64,000 bases of DNA, from assembly GCA_023433705.1 (NCBI GenBank), contig JAEYUC010000043.1, positions 62,001 through 126,000 of the forward strand. Direction: 5' to 3'. Below are positions 17,032-26,400 of this stretch, piece by piece. Source of the stretch: Pseudomonadota bacterium. GTDB lineage: Bacteria; Pseudomonadota; Gammaproteobacteria; Steroidobacterales; Steroidobacteraceae. A program made the translations under genes and the position numbers. Position 1 is the first letter of the stretch; the number at the start of each line of letters is the position of its first letter. Below the pieces are notes generated by a model. It did not search any database. It had not been told where the DNA came from and saw only the letters and a list, made by a program, of their open reading frames with translations.

Positions 17032-17601
17032 TCAATCCTTGGGTAAATCCTCGAGCAGATCAACGAGGTCTTCGGCGTGTTCCTCTTCCTGCGCGAGAAT
17101 CGACTCCATCAAGCGCCGTGACGTCGGATCCTTCGAGCCGATGAAATTCACCATCTCTCGATAACTCTCGATCGCGATGCGCTCGGCGATCAAGTCCGCC
17201 TCGAGCATCTCCCTCAACGACGTCGCTTCATCGTACTCCGAATGCGAACGCGACAGCAGTGTCGCAGGGTTCAGATCGGGATCTTCCCCCAGCTGAACGA
17301 TGCGCTCGGCGATCTGGTCCGCGTGGGCCTGCTCCTCGTTGGCGTGTTCGAGGAATTCGGCTGACACGAATTTCGCCCGGATTCCATGCGTCGCGTAGTA
17401 GTGCCGCTTGTAGCGCAATACGCACACGATCTCCGTGGCGAGCGCGGTGTTGAGCAATTCCACGATTGCCTTGCGATCCGCCTCGGGGAAACTCGGCGTC
17501 ACGGCGCCTTTCATGATCTCCTCGCGCGCGCGGTTACGCAGCGCGTTGAGATCGGAGATGTACGCGAAGTTGCCGGAGCCGGCTTTCAGATTTCCATTCA
17601 T
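17032..17601 (-). CDS. Ferritin-like (bacterioferritin-type) protein
   Basis: 189-residue four-helix ferritin-like protein. The two diiron half-sites are visible as ETEI-type Glu in the first helix (TALATEIVCVLRYKRHYY), FLEHANEEQAHAD, EADLIAERIAIESYR and LAQEEEHAEDL. These proteins oxidise and store iron or protect against peroxide. AAGGTG lies seven bases before the ATG. The ATG overlaps the stop codon of the upstream YqjK-like gene (ATGA), so its translation is coupled to the DUF883-YqjE operon, an uncommon partner set. Confidence 0.88.
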   Translation of the reverse strand: MNGNLKAGSGNFAYISDLNALRNRAREEIMKGAVTPSFPEADRKAIVELLNTALATEIVCVLRYKRHYYATHGIRAKFVSAEFLEHANEEQAHADQIAERIVQLGEDPDLNPATLLSRSHSEYDEATSLREMLEADLIAERIAIESYREMVNFIGSKDPTSRRLMESILAQEEEHAEDLVDLLEDLPKD

Positions 17602-17831
17602 GATTTCACCTTTTGTGCGCGGCGACGATAGATCCTCGCGAGCACGCTGAGTGCGAGCAGCCACACCGAACGATGCTTGAGAAAACTCGCGCCGATCTTG
17701 ACCGGATTCAGACCGGAGAAAACTCCGGCCTGGCCGCCCGAGCCGAAGTCGCGCAGCGACATTTCGAGCCACGACCGCTGCAGCTGCATCTCCGCATCGA
17801 GCAGACGGGCGCGCTCACGCGGCGAGGTCAC
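17598..17831 (-). CDS. YqjK-like small membrane-associated protein, 77 aa
   Basis: Starts inside the end of the YqjE-like gene (17-base overlap) and stops on the ATG of the ferritin-like gene. Residues 1-28 are a charged helix (RERARLLDAEMQLQRSWLEM), then a hydrophobic stretch (VWLLALSVLARIY) with a basic C-terminus. Size, position and composition match YqjK of the yqjCDEK cluster, but sequence similarity is weak. Its function is unknown. Confidence 0.6.
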   Translation of the reverse strand: MTSPRERARLLDAEMQLQRSWLEMSLRDFGSGGQAGVFSGLNPVKIGASFLKHRSVWLLALSVLARIYRRRAQKVKS

Positions 17832-18354
17832 TGGGCGGACTCCGGTTCGTTGACGGTCCCTGGCCTTCCTGGGTCGGCGGCGGAACGGGCTGTTCGGGCG
17901 GCGGCTCGTCGGATGGCCGCGCCGTGGCCTGTGCGGCGCCGCGGTCCATCGCGCGCCCGAATACTTCCAGATCTCGTTTGAGTCCGTCGACGAACCAGCT
18001 CAACGAACCCGGCTCGTCGTGCCGTCGTTCGCGGCTGCCCATGATCCAGGCCACCAAGGCGCCGATCGCGAAAAGCGCGACGACGCCGGAGAGCACGGGG
18101 ACCCGCAGGTGCGGTGGCAACGCGACCGCGATCAACACGATGGCCGCCCACAGCGCGACGATCAGCGCCACGGCGGCGAGTAGTTTGAGCTGCAGCCGGC
18201 TCCGGACGGCATGGACCTCGGTCTGCGCCGCGATACGCGCGGCGTCCACGCGCGTTTCGAGCATCCTCAAGAGGTGCTGCAAGAGCGCGCGGGTGGGTCC
18301 CTTGTGATCGTTGCCCGGCCCGATGCCAGAGGGGTCGCCGGCGGCGCTGATCAC
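17815..18354 (-). CDS. Phage-holin-family (YqjE-like) membrane protein
   Basis: 179 residues from a GTG that overlaps the TGA of the DUF883 gene (GTGA, 18351-18354). An amphipathic N-terminal region (residues 20-60) is followed by two transmembrane helices (about 60-80 and 88-108) and a Pro-rich, charged C-terminal tail. The two-helix hairpin and its place after a DUF883 gene match YqjE. These stress-induced proteins sit at the inner membrane, and the DUF883 partner binds ribosomes in E. coli. The role here is inferred from context. Confidence 0.75.
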   Translation of the reverse strand: MISAAGDPSGIGPGNDHKGPTRALLQHLLRMLETRVDAARIAAQTEVHAVRSRLQLKLLAAVALIVALWAAIVLIAVALPPHLRVPVLSGVVALFAIGALVAWIMGSRERRHDEPGSLSWFVDGLKRDLEVFGRAMDRGAAQATARPSDEPPPEQPVPPPTQEGQGPSTNRSPPSDLAA

Positions 18355-18701
18355 GGGCGACGCGAGGACTTGGTTACGAGCAACGTGAGCACGCTGCCCA
18401 ACAGCGCGGCGAGAGCAATCGACTGCCAGGGGTTCGAGTGCACGTACCGGTCTGCCTTTTCGGCGAACGACTCGGCGATCCTGACGGACTCTTCGGCCGT
18501 GGCCGCGAGCCGCGATTTCGCCTGCTCGAGCGTCTCCGTGACGCGGGCGCGGACGGCGTCGGCGGCCTCGTCGCCACTGTCGCCGAGCGAGCTCAGCAGT
18601 TCTTCGGCCTGGGCCACGATGCGATTCAGTTCTTCGACGCTCGGGTCGACGGCCTTTTCGACCGCGGACACGAACTCGGGTTGTTTGGCAGGTGCGTGCA
18701 T
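18351..18701 (-). CDS. DUF883 family protein (YqjD/ElaB-like)
   Basis: 116 residues: a long amphipathic helix with the family motif ELNRIVAQAEELLSSLG (24-40), and a C-terminal membrane anchor (residues 93-112) preceded by YVHSNPWQSIALAALLG. In E. coli, YqjD and ElaB tether ribosomes to the inner membrane in stationary phase. First gene of a four-gene coupled operon ending with a ferritin-like protein. A paralogue lies at 55650-55988. Confidence 0.9.
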   Translation of the reverse strand: MHAPAKQPEFVSAVEKAVDPSVEELNRIVAQAEELLSSLGDSGDEAADAVRARVTETLEQAKSRLAATAEESVRIAESFAEKADRYVHSNPWQSIALAALLGSVLTLLVTKSSRRP

Positions 18702-18927
18702 GTTTGTTCCTCGGGTGTGCGGGCAGAATGTACCGCAGCCCGGGGCCTAACACTCGGAAATGCAGCGCAGGCCCTGTAGGAAAGGGCCGACCCCAAGGCG
18801 GTATTCCCGCCCGACGCCCTAGGGTGCACCGAGCGCCATACTGGTGCGGTCTAGTGGTGTGAGGACCCCGCGTCGCGACGAGCCCCTCCCCTCGAAACCT
18901 TTCGCGTCCAGGGTCCACCGGTGGCCC

Positions 18928-18953
18928 GTCCGCCGGCCGCGAGGCCGGTGGAC
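18928..18953. repeat. Strong hairpin with GCGA tetraloop
   Basis: GTCCGCCGGCC (18928-18938) pairs, with one G-T wobble, with GGCCGGTGGAC (18943-18953) around GCGA, a GNRA loop. It lies in the 274-base gap between two minus-strand genes and could end the upstream transcript (gene 18976-19260), although no T-run follows. Confidence 0.4.
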
Positions 18954-18975
18954 GGAGTTGCCTCTCCCGGGGCTC

Positions 18976-19260
18976 CTAACTACTCAGTATCTTCTCGGCG
19001 CAGCCCCACGTGGCGCGCACGATCGGCCGTGCGTCCTGCCAGCCGAGTCTGGATTTCCCGCGGGCGATGTCCCAGCCGGCCCCGAGCCGCGCCTCGACGT
19101 CGTCGAAACTCGCGAGCGGATTCTCCTCCCAGGCGCGGTATGCGTAGCGATAGACGGGTTCGAAGTCGTCCCAGGAATAACGGGCGCGGTAGTAAGGCTC
19201 GTGGGTGAACGTCTTCTGCCAGTGCGTGGCGAAGCGTTCGATGCGGTTCTCGGGTTTCAC
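18976..19260 (-). CDS. Conserved hypothetical protein, 94 aa
   Basis: GTG start at 19258-19260 with GGGAGCG upstream. The protein is rich in aromatic and charged residues (HEPYYRARYSWDDFEPVYRY) and has a C-terminal motif RSRLGW-x-DARPIVRATW-like (LGWQDARPIVRATWG). Proteins of this pattern recur near stress genes in proteobacteria, but I know no function. It lies between the DUF883 operon and the BON-domain lipoprotein. Confidence 0.7.
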   Translation of the reverse strand: MKPENRIERFATHWQKTFTHEPYYRARYSWDDFEPVYRYAYRAWEENPLASFDDVEARLGAGWDIARGKSRLGWQDARPIVRATWGCAEKILSS

Positions 19261-19274
19261 CGTGTGCGCTCCCG

Positions 19275-19313
19275 AAAAAAAAACACGAGGCCGGAGTATG
19301 CACCCCGGCCTCG
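19275..19313 (-). terminator. Intrinsic terminator after the BON-domain gene
   Basis: On the minus strand the stem CGAGGCCGG (plus 19305-19313) pairs with CCGGCCTCG (plus 19286-19294), followed shortly by nine T (plus A 19275-19283). It lies 28 bases past the BON-gene stop. Confidence 0.9.
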
Positions 19314-19340
19314 CGTTTGTGGACAGCCTCGGTGAAAGGC

Positions 19341-19889
19341 CTACTTCTTGACGCTGAGCTCGTTGTCGACGCTCTTCACGTCGTCCACGTTGCGCGCGAG
19401 CTGCTCGGCCGTCTGCTTCGCTTCCGCGTTGTCGACGAAACCCGACAGTTGCACGACACCCTCATGCGTCTCGACGTTCACCTGGTGCGCCTTCGTGCGC
19501 GGGTCCCCGGCGAGCGCCGTCTTCACCTTCGTGGTGATCGCGGCGTCATCGACGACCGATCCACCCGACCGGTCCTCTGAGCGAACCGACAGGTTGTTCT
19601 GCACGCTCTTCACACCCGTGGTGTTCTTCGCAACGGTCGTGGCGCGAGCCTTACCCTCCTTGGAGTCGACATAGCCGTTGAGCTGAACGGTTCCTTTGAA
19701 CGTCTCCACGTCGATCTGGTGAGCCTTGGTCACCGGGTCCGCGATCAGCGCAGCTTTCACGCGTCCCGTCGTCACCGAATCGTCGACCTGCTCGCCTGCC
19801 GATTTGGTCGTACGCGTCGACGCGCACGCCGCCATCGCCAGACTGACGACGATCATGACCGCACTGACAAAGCTATTGGATTTCTGCAT
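19341..19889 (-). CDS. BON-domain lipoprotein (OsmY-like)
   Basis: 182 residues with a lipoprotein signal (LAMAAC, Cys22) and two tandem BON domains (about 38-105 and 112-180), each with VKxAL-x-AD/GDPxTKAHQ and VQLxGxVD. BON domains bind phospholipid or envelope surfaces, and the family is induced by osmotic stress. Located nine bases after the DUF1328 gene, so probably one operon ending in the strong terminator at 19275-19313. Confidence 0.92.
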   Translation of the reverse strand: MQKSNSFVSAVMIVVSLAMAACASTRTTKSAGEQVDDSVTTGRVKAALIADPVTKAHQIDVETFKGTVQLNGYVDSKEGKARATTVAKNTTGVKSVQNNLSVRSEDRSGGSVVDDAAITTKVKTALAGDPRTKAHQVNVETHEGVVQLSGFVDNAEAKQTAEQLARNVDDVKSVDNELSVKK

Positions 19890-19898
19890 GGGTACCTC

Positions 19899-20060
19899 TC
19901 ATCTCCTGGCCGTGTTGGCAATGAAACTGACTAGCGCAAGTACCAGGAACACGAAGAACAGGATCTTCGCGATTCCCGCGGCCCCCGCGGCGATGCCACC
20001 GAAGCCGAATATCGCGGCAATCAGCGCGATGACGAAAAAGACGACTGCGTAATGAAGCAT
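19899..20060 (-). CDS. DUF1328 small membrane protein
   Basis: 53-residue protein read from ATG 20058-20060 to TGA 19899-19901. It starts MLHYAVVFFVIALIAAIFGF, has a Gly/Ala-rich turn (GGIAAGAAGIAK) and a second hydrophobic helix (ILFFVFLVLALVSFI), the complete pattern of the DUF1328/YtjA family. AGGAG lies eight bases upstream. It is co-transcribed with the BON lipoprotein, a pairing that fits an envelope or osmotic stress role. Confidence 0.92.
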   Translation of the reverse strand: MLHYAVVFFVIALIAAIFGFGGIAAGAAGIAKILFFVFLVLALVSFIANTARR

Positions 20061-20262
20061 TCGATATCTCCTGGGAAACCACCCGGTACCTGCGCCGGGG
20101 TGGAGACATCATTGCCGGTCGTGCGTCTGGGCTATGCCGGCCTTAGGACGGACGCGGGGTGGGAGGCAGCTGACATTTCTGTCGGCCCCGGGGACTACAC
20201 GATGTGGGAGGGGAAAATGGGGTCAGACCCACGGCCTGGAGGGCGGCGTGCGATCAATTCAG

Positions 20263-20298
20263 GCCTGTCCCCGTTTGCTGGGAAACGAGGAATGTCCC
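20263..20298. repeat. REP-like element, CCTGTCCCC family
   Basis: GCCTGTCCCCG, then TTTGCTGGGAAAC and GTCCCCATT. The start and the GCTGGGAAACG core match the element inside pbpC (9951-10014). It lies just past the stop of the AAA-type gene, within the 240-base gap 20061-20300, where I see no other feature. Confidence 0.6.
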
Positions 20299-20300
20299 CA

Positions 20301-20798
20301 TTACAGGTCGACGACTTCGTCGCATTGGCGGGTGAACTTCGGGTCGACTTCGTTGCGTTCGCGGATGCCAAACATCACGACGCCGTTGTAGCTCTCGAGG
20401 CGTTGACGGAGACGCGAGACGCTGAGGCTCGGAAAGCGGCCGGAATCGTCGATGTCCTTGGCGGGTGCGGCGAACAGGTGATCCGAGTCCTCGAACCACA
20501 ATACGGCGTCGGACGCGCTCGCGGCGTCGAACAGCGCATCGAGATTCTTCTCCGTCTCGGCGATGTACTTGCTCACGATGCGTTGCAGGTCGATCTCGAA
20601 GAGGTCGACGGCGAGTTCGCTCGCGAACAGGCGCGCGGCCAGCAGTTTGTTGCGACCGGAGGGGCCGGTGAACAACACCCGCATGCCCTTGGGCGTTCCG
20701 CCCTGCGTGGCTTCGACCTTCGCGCGCCGCGTGGCGAGCAATCGTTCGAGCACCGGGCGCAGCTCTTCGTCCGGGTTTCGTTGCACCCCTGCAGGCAT
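20301..20798 (-). CDS. Small AAA-type ATPase-like protein with degenerate nucleotide site
   Basis: 165 residues from ATG 20798, preceded by GGGAGG. It contains only the core of an AAA domain: Walker A reads GPSGRNKL (45-52) instead of GxxGxGKT, keeping Lys51 but losing the third Gly and the Thr/Ser. Walker B reads VLWFEDSDHLF instead of the usual FDEAD. The sensor-1 region follows (VVMFGIRERNEVD, where Asn is expected), and the lid is missing. Probably catalytically weak or inactive. It is divergent from the glutathione transferase gene (86-base gap). The partner is unknown. Confidence 0.75.
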   Translation of the reverse strand: MPAGVQRNPDEELRPVLERLLATRRAKVEATQGGTPKGMRVLFTGPSGRNKLLAARLFASELAVDLFEIDLQRIVSKYIAETEKNLDALFDAASASDAVLWFEDSDHLFAAPAKDIDDSGRFPSLSVSRLRQRLESYNGVVMFGIRERNEVDPKFTRQCDEVVDL

Positions 20799-20884
20799 GT
20801 CGTTTCCCTCCCCGTCAATTTCCGCCGTGCGCGCCGCAATATACTCCAGCGTCCGTCCCCCGACATCCGACGCGGAGCTCCCAC

Positions 20885-21574
20885 GTGATCGACCTGTATT
20901 TCTGGCCAACCGGCAACGGCAAGAAGATCACCATCATGCTCGAAGAAACGGGTCTTCCGTATCGGGTAATCCCCGTCAACATCAACAAGGGCGACCAGTT
21001 CGAGCCCGGATTCCTGGCGATCTCGCCTAACAACAAGATGCCGGCCATCGTCGATCGAACGGTCGACGACGGTCTCGCGATCTTCGAATCGGGCGCCATC
21101 CTGCAGTATCTCGCCGAGAAAACCGGCCGGTTCCTGCCTACCGACCCTCGGGGCAAGTATCGGGTGTTGCAGTGGGTGTACTGGCAGGTCGGCGGCCTCG
21201 GCCCCATGGCCGGCCAGGCGCATCACTTCCTGAAGTACTCGCCGCGGAAGATCGAATACGCCATGCATCGCTTCCAGACCGAGGTGGCGCGGCTCTACAA
21301 GGTGCTCGACACCCAGCTCGGAAAGAGCGAATACATCGCGGGCGAATATTCCATCGCCGACATGGCCGCGTGGCCGTGGGTGATGCGCTACGAGTGGCAG
21401 GGCCAGAAACTCGAGGACTTCCCGAACGTGAAGCGCTGGTTCGAAACCGTTGGTGCACGCCCGGCCGTGCAACGCGGCGCGGCCGTCGGCGCGGATCTCC
21501 TGAGCGCGGCGCCGCCGCCCACGGATGAAGACAGGAAGCGGTTGTTTGGCTTCCGCGATCAGGATTTGAAGTAA
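20885..21574 (+). CDS. Glutathione S-transferase / disulfide-bond oxidoreductase (YfcG type)
   Basis: 229 residues from GTG 20885 with GGAG upstream. The N-terminal thioredoxin-like domain has the TGNGKK site (9-14), NKMPAIVD and the gamma-Glu-binding FESGAILQYLAEK. The C-terminal helical domain has YSIADMAAWPW, the N-capping box. The Thr-x-Asn active-site motif is that of the Nu-class YfcG/YghU group, which binds two glutathiones and reduces disulfides. Single gene, convergent with the kinase operon. Confidence 0.93.
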   Translation: MIDLYFWPTGNGKKITIMLEETGLPYRVIPVNINKGDQFEPGFLAISPNNKMPAIVDRTVDDGLAIFESGAILQYLAEKTGRFLPTDPRGKYRVLQWVYWQVGGLGPMAGQAHHFLKYSPRKIEYAMHRFQTEVARLYKVLDTQLGKSEYIAGEYSIADMAAWPWVMRYEWQGQKLEDFPNVKRWFETVGARPAVQRGAAVGADLLSAAPPPTDEDRKRLFGFRDQDLK

Positions 21575-21650
21575 CGATCGGCGGACCGGCCTCCCCCTCC
21601 TGCCCGTCGATCGAAGCGTCTTCCCGCGCTGTCCTCAGCACGCCTCACGG

Positions 21651-21671
21651 ACGCCCCCGCTTCGGGGGCGT
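21651..21671. terminator. GC-rich hairpin between convergent genes
   Basis: ACGCCCCC (21651-21658) pairs with GGGGGCGT (21664-21671) around GCTTC. It stands between the glutathione transferase and the convergent hybrid kinase genes. No T-run, so termination is uncertain. Confidence 0.45.
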
Positions 21672-21692
21672 GAAGAGTGGGCGTCAGCCCTT

Positions 21693-23420
21693 TCAGTGGG
21701 TGACTAACATGTCGCAGAGCATCGCGGGATCGACGGGCTTCACGAGGTGCATGTCGAAGCCCGCCTCGCGCGAGCGCACACGGTCGACATCCTGACCCCA
21801 TCCCGTCAGCGCCACGAGCACGGCGCCGCGGCCCCAGCTCTCCGCGCGGATGCGGCGCGCGACTTCGCAGCCGTCGAGCTTCGGCATGCCCACGTCGAGC
21901 ACGACGATCTCCGGCCGTCGCTCGCCCGCGAGCTGGAGCGCTTCCTCGCCGTCCGAGGCGCAATACACCTCGTGACCTTCCATGCGCAGCATCAACGCGA
22001 GACTCTCCAGCGCATCCTGGTTGTCGTCCGCGATCAGGATGTTTCGGCGCACGGGATGCGCGGTCGTGGTTTCCATGTTCATTTCCCCTCCATCGGCCGT
22101 CGTGGCCTCGGTCATCAACGGCAGCCGCACGATGAACTCGCTGCCCTGGTTCTCGCCGGGACTGCTCGCGACGATCTCGCCGCCGTGTAGTTGCACCAGC
22201 GCGCGCACGAGCGCGAGTCCGATGCCGAGCCCACCGCCGCTGGTAGACCGTTCGCCCGGCACCTGCGTGAATAGTTCGAAGATGTGCGACAGCGCCTCGG
22301 CGGGAATGCCGACGCCCGTGTCGCGCACGACGATTTCGCCCTGCCCGCCTTCGACGCGGGTCGTCACGACGATCTGGCCGTCGTCGCCCGTATACTTGGC
22401 GGCGTTGTGCAGCAGGTTCCCAACTACCTGCGCGAGCCGCACCGGATCGCCGCGCACCTTGAATCCGGGCTTCGCGAGCTCGAGCTGCAGCTTCTGCTTC
22501 TTCTGCTCCAACAGCGGCTGCACGGTTTCGACCGCGGCCGCGACGACGTCCGATACGTCGACCGGCTCGCTGACGAGCACGATCTTGCCGCGCGCGATGC
22601 GCGAGACGTCGAGCAGGTCGTCGACCAGCCTCGTCATGTGTTTGAGCTGACGCGCGATCACGCCGCGCGACCAGACGATCTTCGGATCCTCGGTCTCGCC
22701 CTGCATGAGCAGGTGCGTGGCATTACGCAGCGGCGAGAGCGGATTGCGCAGCTCGTGCGACAGCATCGCGAGGAACTCGTCGCGCTTGGTGACCGCTTCC
22801 TTGAGCGAGTCCTCGGCCTTTTTCCGCTCGCGGATCTCGGTTTCCAGCGACAGGTTGATGCGCGACAGCTCCTCGTTCGCGCGCTGCAAGTGGCCGTTCA
22901 CGGCTTCGAGTTCGCGCGTCTTCTCGGTCTGCAGCGCGTAGTTGGCCTCGGCCAGACGCTTGTTGGACTCGGCGAGCTCGCGGTTCACGCTCTGCAGCTC
23001 GCGCCGCTTGCGATACAACTCCACCAGCACAGCGACCTTGCTGCGCAGGATCTCGGGCACCACCGGGATGTACACGTAGTCGATCGCGCCGGCCTTGTAG
23101 CCCTTGAGCCGGTCGAACTCGGTGACGTGCACACCGGTCACGAAGATGATCGGGATCGTCTCGAAACGCGGATGATCGTGGATCAACGCCGCCGTCTCGA
23201 AGCCGTCCATGCCCGGCATCTTCACGTCCAGCAGCACGACCGCGAACTCCTGCTTCATCAGCGCTTCGAGCGCTTCGAGACCGGAATTGACGGCGATGAG
23301 ATTGTGGCCGAGTGGCTCGAGGATCGCGCGGTACGTGAGCAGCCGCGCGGGCTGATCGTCCACGAGCAGGATGTTGGCGGCCTCGTGCCCTTCCTGGGCG
23401 ACTTGCGGCGTCGAGCTCAT
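21693..23420 (-). CDS. Hybrid histidine kinase: receiver, kinase, receiver
   Basis: 575 residues, soluble. N-terminal receiver 15-130 (phospho-acceptor Asp65 in LLDVKMPG), in which the usual Lys before Pro is Ile118 (VYIPV). A long coiled coil follows (135-225). HisKA has its histidine in MLSHELRNPLSPL, and HATPase has NLLHNAAKYT, VRDTGVGIP and GGLGIGLALV. A C-terminal receiver follows (LDVGMPKLDG; VKPVDP). ATG 23420 overlaps the TGA of the poly-HAMP kinase (ATGA), so the two are translationally coupled and probably signal together. Confidence 0.93.
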   Translation of the reverse strand: MSSTPQVAQEGHEAANILLVDDQPARLLTYRAILEPLGHNLIAVNSGLEALEALMKQEFAVVLLDVKMPGMDGFETAALIHDHPRFETIPIIFVTGVHVTEFDRLKGYKAGAIDYVYIPVVPEILRSKVAVLVELYRKRRELQSVNRELAESNKRLAEANYALQTEKTRELEAVNGHLQRANEELSRINLSLETEIRERKKAEDSLKEAVTKRDEFLAMLSHELRNPLSPLRNATHLLMQGETEDPKIVWSRGVIARQLKHMTRLVDDLLDVSRIARGKIVLVSEPVDVSDVVAAAVETVQPLLEQKKQKLQLELAKPGFKVRGDPVRLAQVVGNLLHNAAKYTGDDGQIVVTTRVEGGQGEIVVRDTGVGIPAEALSHIFELFTQVPGERSTSGGGLGIGLALVRALVQLHGGEIVASSPGENQGSEFIVRLPLMTEATTADGGEMNMETTTAHPVRRNILIADDNQDALESLALMLRMEGHEVYCASDGEEALQLAGERRPEIVVLDVGMPKLDGCEVARRIRAESWGRGAVLVALTGWGQDVDRVRSREAGFDMHLVKPVDPAMLCDMLVTH

Positions 23421-26400
23421 GGCTGCAGCCACATGCGGACCAGCGCCAGCAACTGTTCCGTGTTCACGGGCTTGGCGACGTAGTCGGACGCGCCGGCGTG
23501 CAGGCATTTCTCGCGGTCGCCGCGCATCGCCTTCGCGGTGAGCGCGATGATGGGCAACGAGCGGAACGCCGGGATTTCGCGGATGCGGCGCATCGTCTCG
23601 TAGCCGTCCATCTCGGGCATCATGACGTCGGTGAGGATCAATGCGACGTCGGGGTGATCGTCGAGCATCTTGATCGCGTCCTGGCCGTTGGTCGCGGAGA
23701 TCACGTTCATGCCGTGACGCTCGAGCAGGCTGTTGAGCGCGAAGATGTTGCGTACGTCGTCGTCGACCACGAGAACCTTGCGCTCGCGCAGCGGTTCGTC
23801 GCTCTCGTGCAGCTTCTCGATCATGCGCTGCTTGTTCTGCGGCAGGTTCGCGATCACGCGGTGCAGGAACAACGCGGTCTCGTCGAGCAGGCGCTCGGGC
23901 GATTGCACGCCCTTGAGCACGATGCTCTTCGCGCGACGCCGCAGCTCCGCCTCTTCCTCGACGGTGATCTCCCGTCCGGTGAAGACGACGATCGGCACTT
24001 CACGCATCTTCTCGTCGAGCTGGATCTCCGACAGCAGGTCGAACCCCGAGATGTCCGGTAGTTTGAGATCGAGGATCACGCAGTCGAACCGCCGCGAGCG
24101 CAGCAACTCGAGCGCGCGCTCGCCGCTGTCCGCGGTCGTGATGTTGATGTCGTCGCCGCCGACCAGCGCCGCGATGCTCATCTGCTCGGCCGCGTCGTCC
24201 TCGACCACGAGCAGTTCGCGGGTGCGCGGCTCGATGAACTCGCTGATGCGGCGGAACACGTCCTCGAGCCCCTCGGCGGTGGAGGGTTTGGTCATGAACG
24301 AGAACGCGCCGCGCTCGAGTCCGTACTGACGCTCCTCCTCCACCGTGAGCACCTGCACGGGGATGTGACGAGTCGCCGGATCGTGCTTGAGCTGGCTCAG
24401 AACGGTCCAGCCGAGCATGTCGGGCAGGAACACGTCGAGCGTGACGGCGTTCGGCCGGTACTTGCGCGCGAGGGACAGGGCATCGGTGCCGTTCTGCGCG
24501 ACCAGCACCTTGAACCCCTGGGCATGCGCGCCTTCGACCAGCATGCGCGCGTAACCGGGCTCGTCCTCGACGACCAGCACGGTGGTGTCGCCGTCCGCGA
24601 GGGAGTCGCGGTCGTCCTGCACGCGCTCAACCACCTGCGCGGGCAGCGCCGGCGGCGGCAGGGCCGCGAGCGTCGGCGCCCTGGCGAAGGTCGAGCCGCC
24701 GCCGCGTCCGAAGGCCGCACCCTGGTACGCGAGCGGTAGATAGAGCGCGAACGTGCTGCCCTGCCCCGGCGCGCTCTTGAGCTTGATCTCGCCGCCCAGC
24801 AGGTGCGCGAGCTCGCGGCTGATCGCGAGGCCGAGGCCGGTGCCGCCGTACTTGCGCGCCGTGCCCGCGTCGGCCTGCTGGAAGGCCTCGAAGATGATGC
24901 GCTGTTTCTCGGGCGAGATGCCGATGCCGGTGTCCGTGACCGCGAACTCCACCACGGTCTTCGCCTGCGACAGCACCGGGTGATCCGCGCTCCAGCCGAG
25001 CATCGCGGGACCGACGTGCAGCCGCACGCTGCCCTTCGCCGTGAACTTCATGGCGTTGGAGAGCAGGTTCTTTATGATCTGCATCAGGCGCTTCGGGTCC
25101 GTGGTCATCGTGCGGCCGAGGCGTGGATCGAAGTCGGTCGTGAACGTGAGATGGCGCGACTCCGCCTCGTGGCGGAAGTTGCGCTCGATGGTTTCGCGAA
25201 GTTGCGAGAACGCGAGATCCTCGCTCTCGACCGTGACCGTGCCCGACTCGATCTTCGACAGGTCCAGGATGTCGCTGATGAGGTTCAGCAGGTCCGTGCC
25301 CGCGGCGTGGATGGTCTTCGCGAATTCCACCTGGCGCGCACTGAGGTTCTTCTCCGGGTTGTCCGAGAGCTGCTGGCCGAGAATCAGGATGCTGTTGAGC
25401 GGCGTACGCAGCTCGTGCGACATGTTCGCGAGGAACTCGGTCTTGTAACGGGACGTGAGCGCGAGTTCCGCGGCCTTTTCTTCCAGCGCCGCGCGCGCCT
25501 GCTCGATTTCCTTGTTCTTGCGTTCGACTTCGACGTTCTGCTCGGCGAGCAGCCGCGCCTTGGTCGCCATCTCCTCGTTGGCCTGCTGCAGCTCGACCTG
25601 CTGCGCCTGCAACTCGCCCGCGAGTTCCTGCGACTGTTTCAGCAGGCCTTCGGTGCGCATCGTCGCTTCGATCGTGTTGAGCACGACGCCGATGGACCCG
25701 GTGAGCTGCTCGAGGAACGCGAGGTGCGGAGCCGTGAATTCGTACAGCGACGCAAGCTCGATGACCGCGCGGATGTCGCCCTCGTACAGCACCGGCAGCA
25801 CGATGACGTTGCGCGGTGTCGCATCGACGAGGCCGGAGCTCACGCGCACGCTGTCGGGCGGCACGCGCGACAGCAGCAGGCGCTGGCGCTGCACCGCGCA
25901 CTCGCCCACGAAACCTTCGCCGAAGCGGTAGCGGCGCGGCTTGTCGTCGGAGCGCGCGTCCGCGTAACTCGCCAACTGCTCGAGATAACGCTCGCCGTCG
26001 CCGTAACCGACGATGTAGATCACGCCCTGGTGCGCGTTGACCAGCGGCGCGAACTCGGAGAGCAGCGTTTCGCCCAGCGTCACGAGGTCGCGCTGGCCCT
26101 GCATCATGCGGCTGAACTTGGCGAGGTTGGTCTTGAGCCAGTCCTGCTCGGTGTTGCGCTCCGTCGTGTGACGGAGGTTGTGGATCATCGCGTTGATGTT
26201 GTCCTTGAGCTCGGACACCTCGCCGCGCGCCTCGACCTGGATCGAACGCGTCAAGTCGCCCTTGGTCACGGCGGTCGCCACCTCGGCGATCGCACGCACC
26301 TGGGTAGTCAGGTTCGCCGCGAGCATGTTCACGTTCGCGACCAGGTCCTTCCACGTGCCAGCGGCGCCGGCCACGTGCGCCTGCCCGCCGAGCCGGCCTT

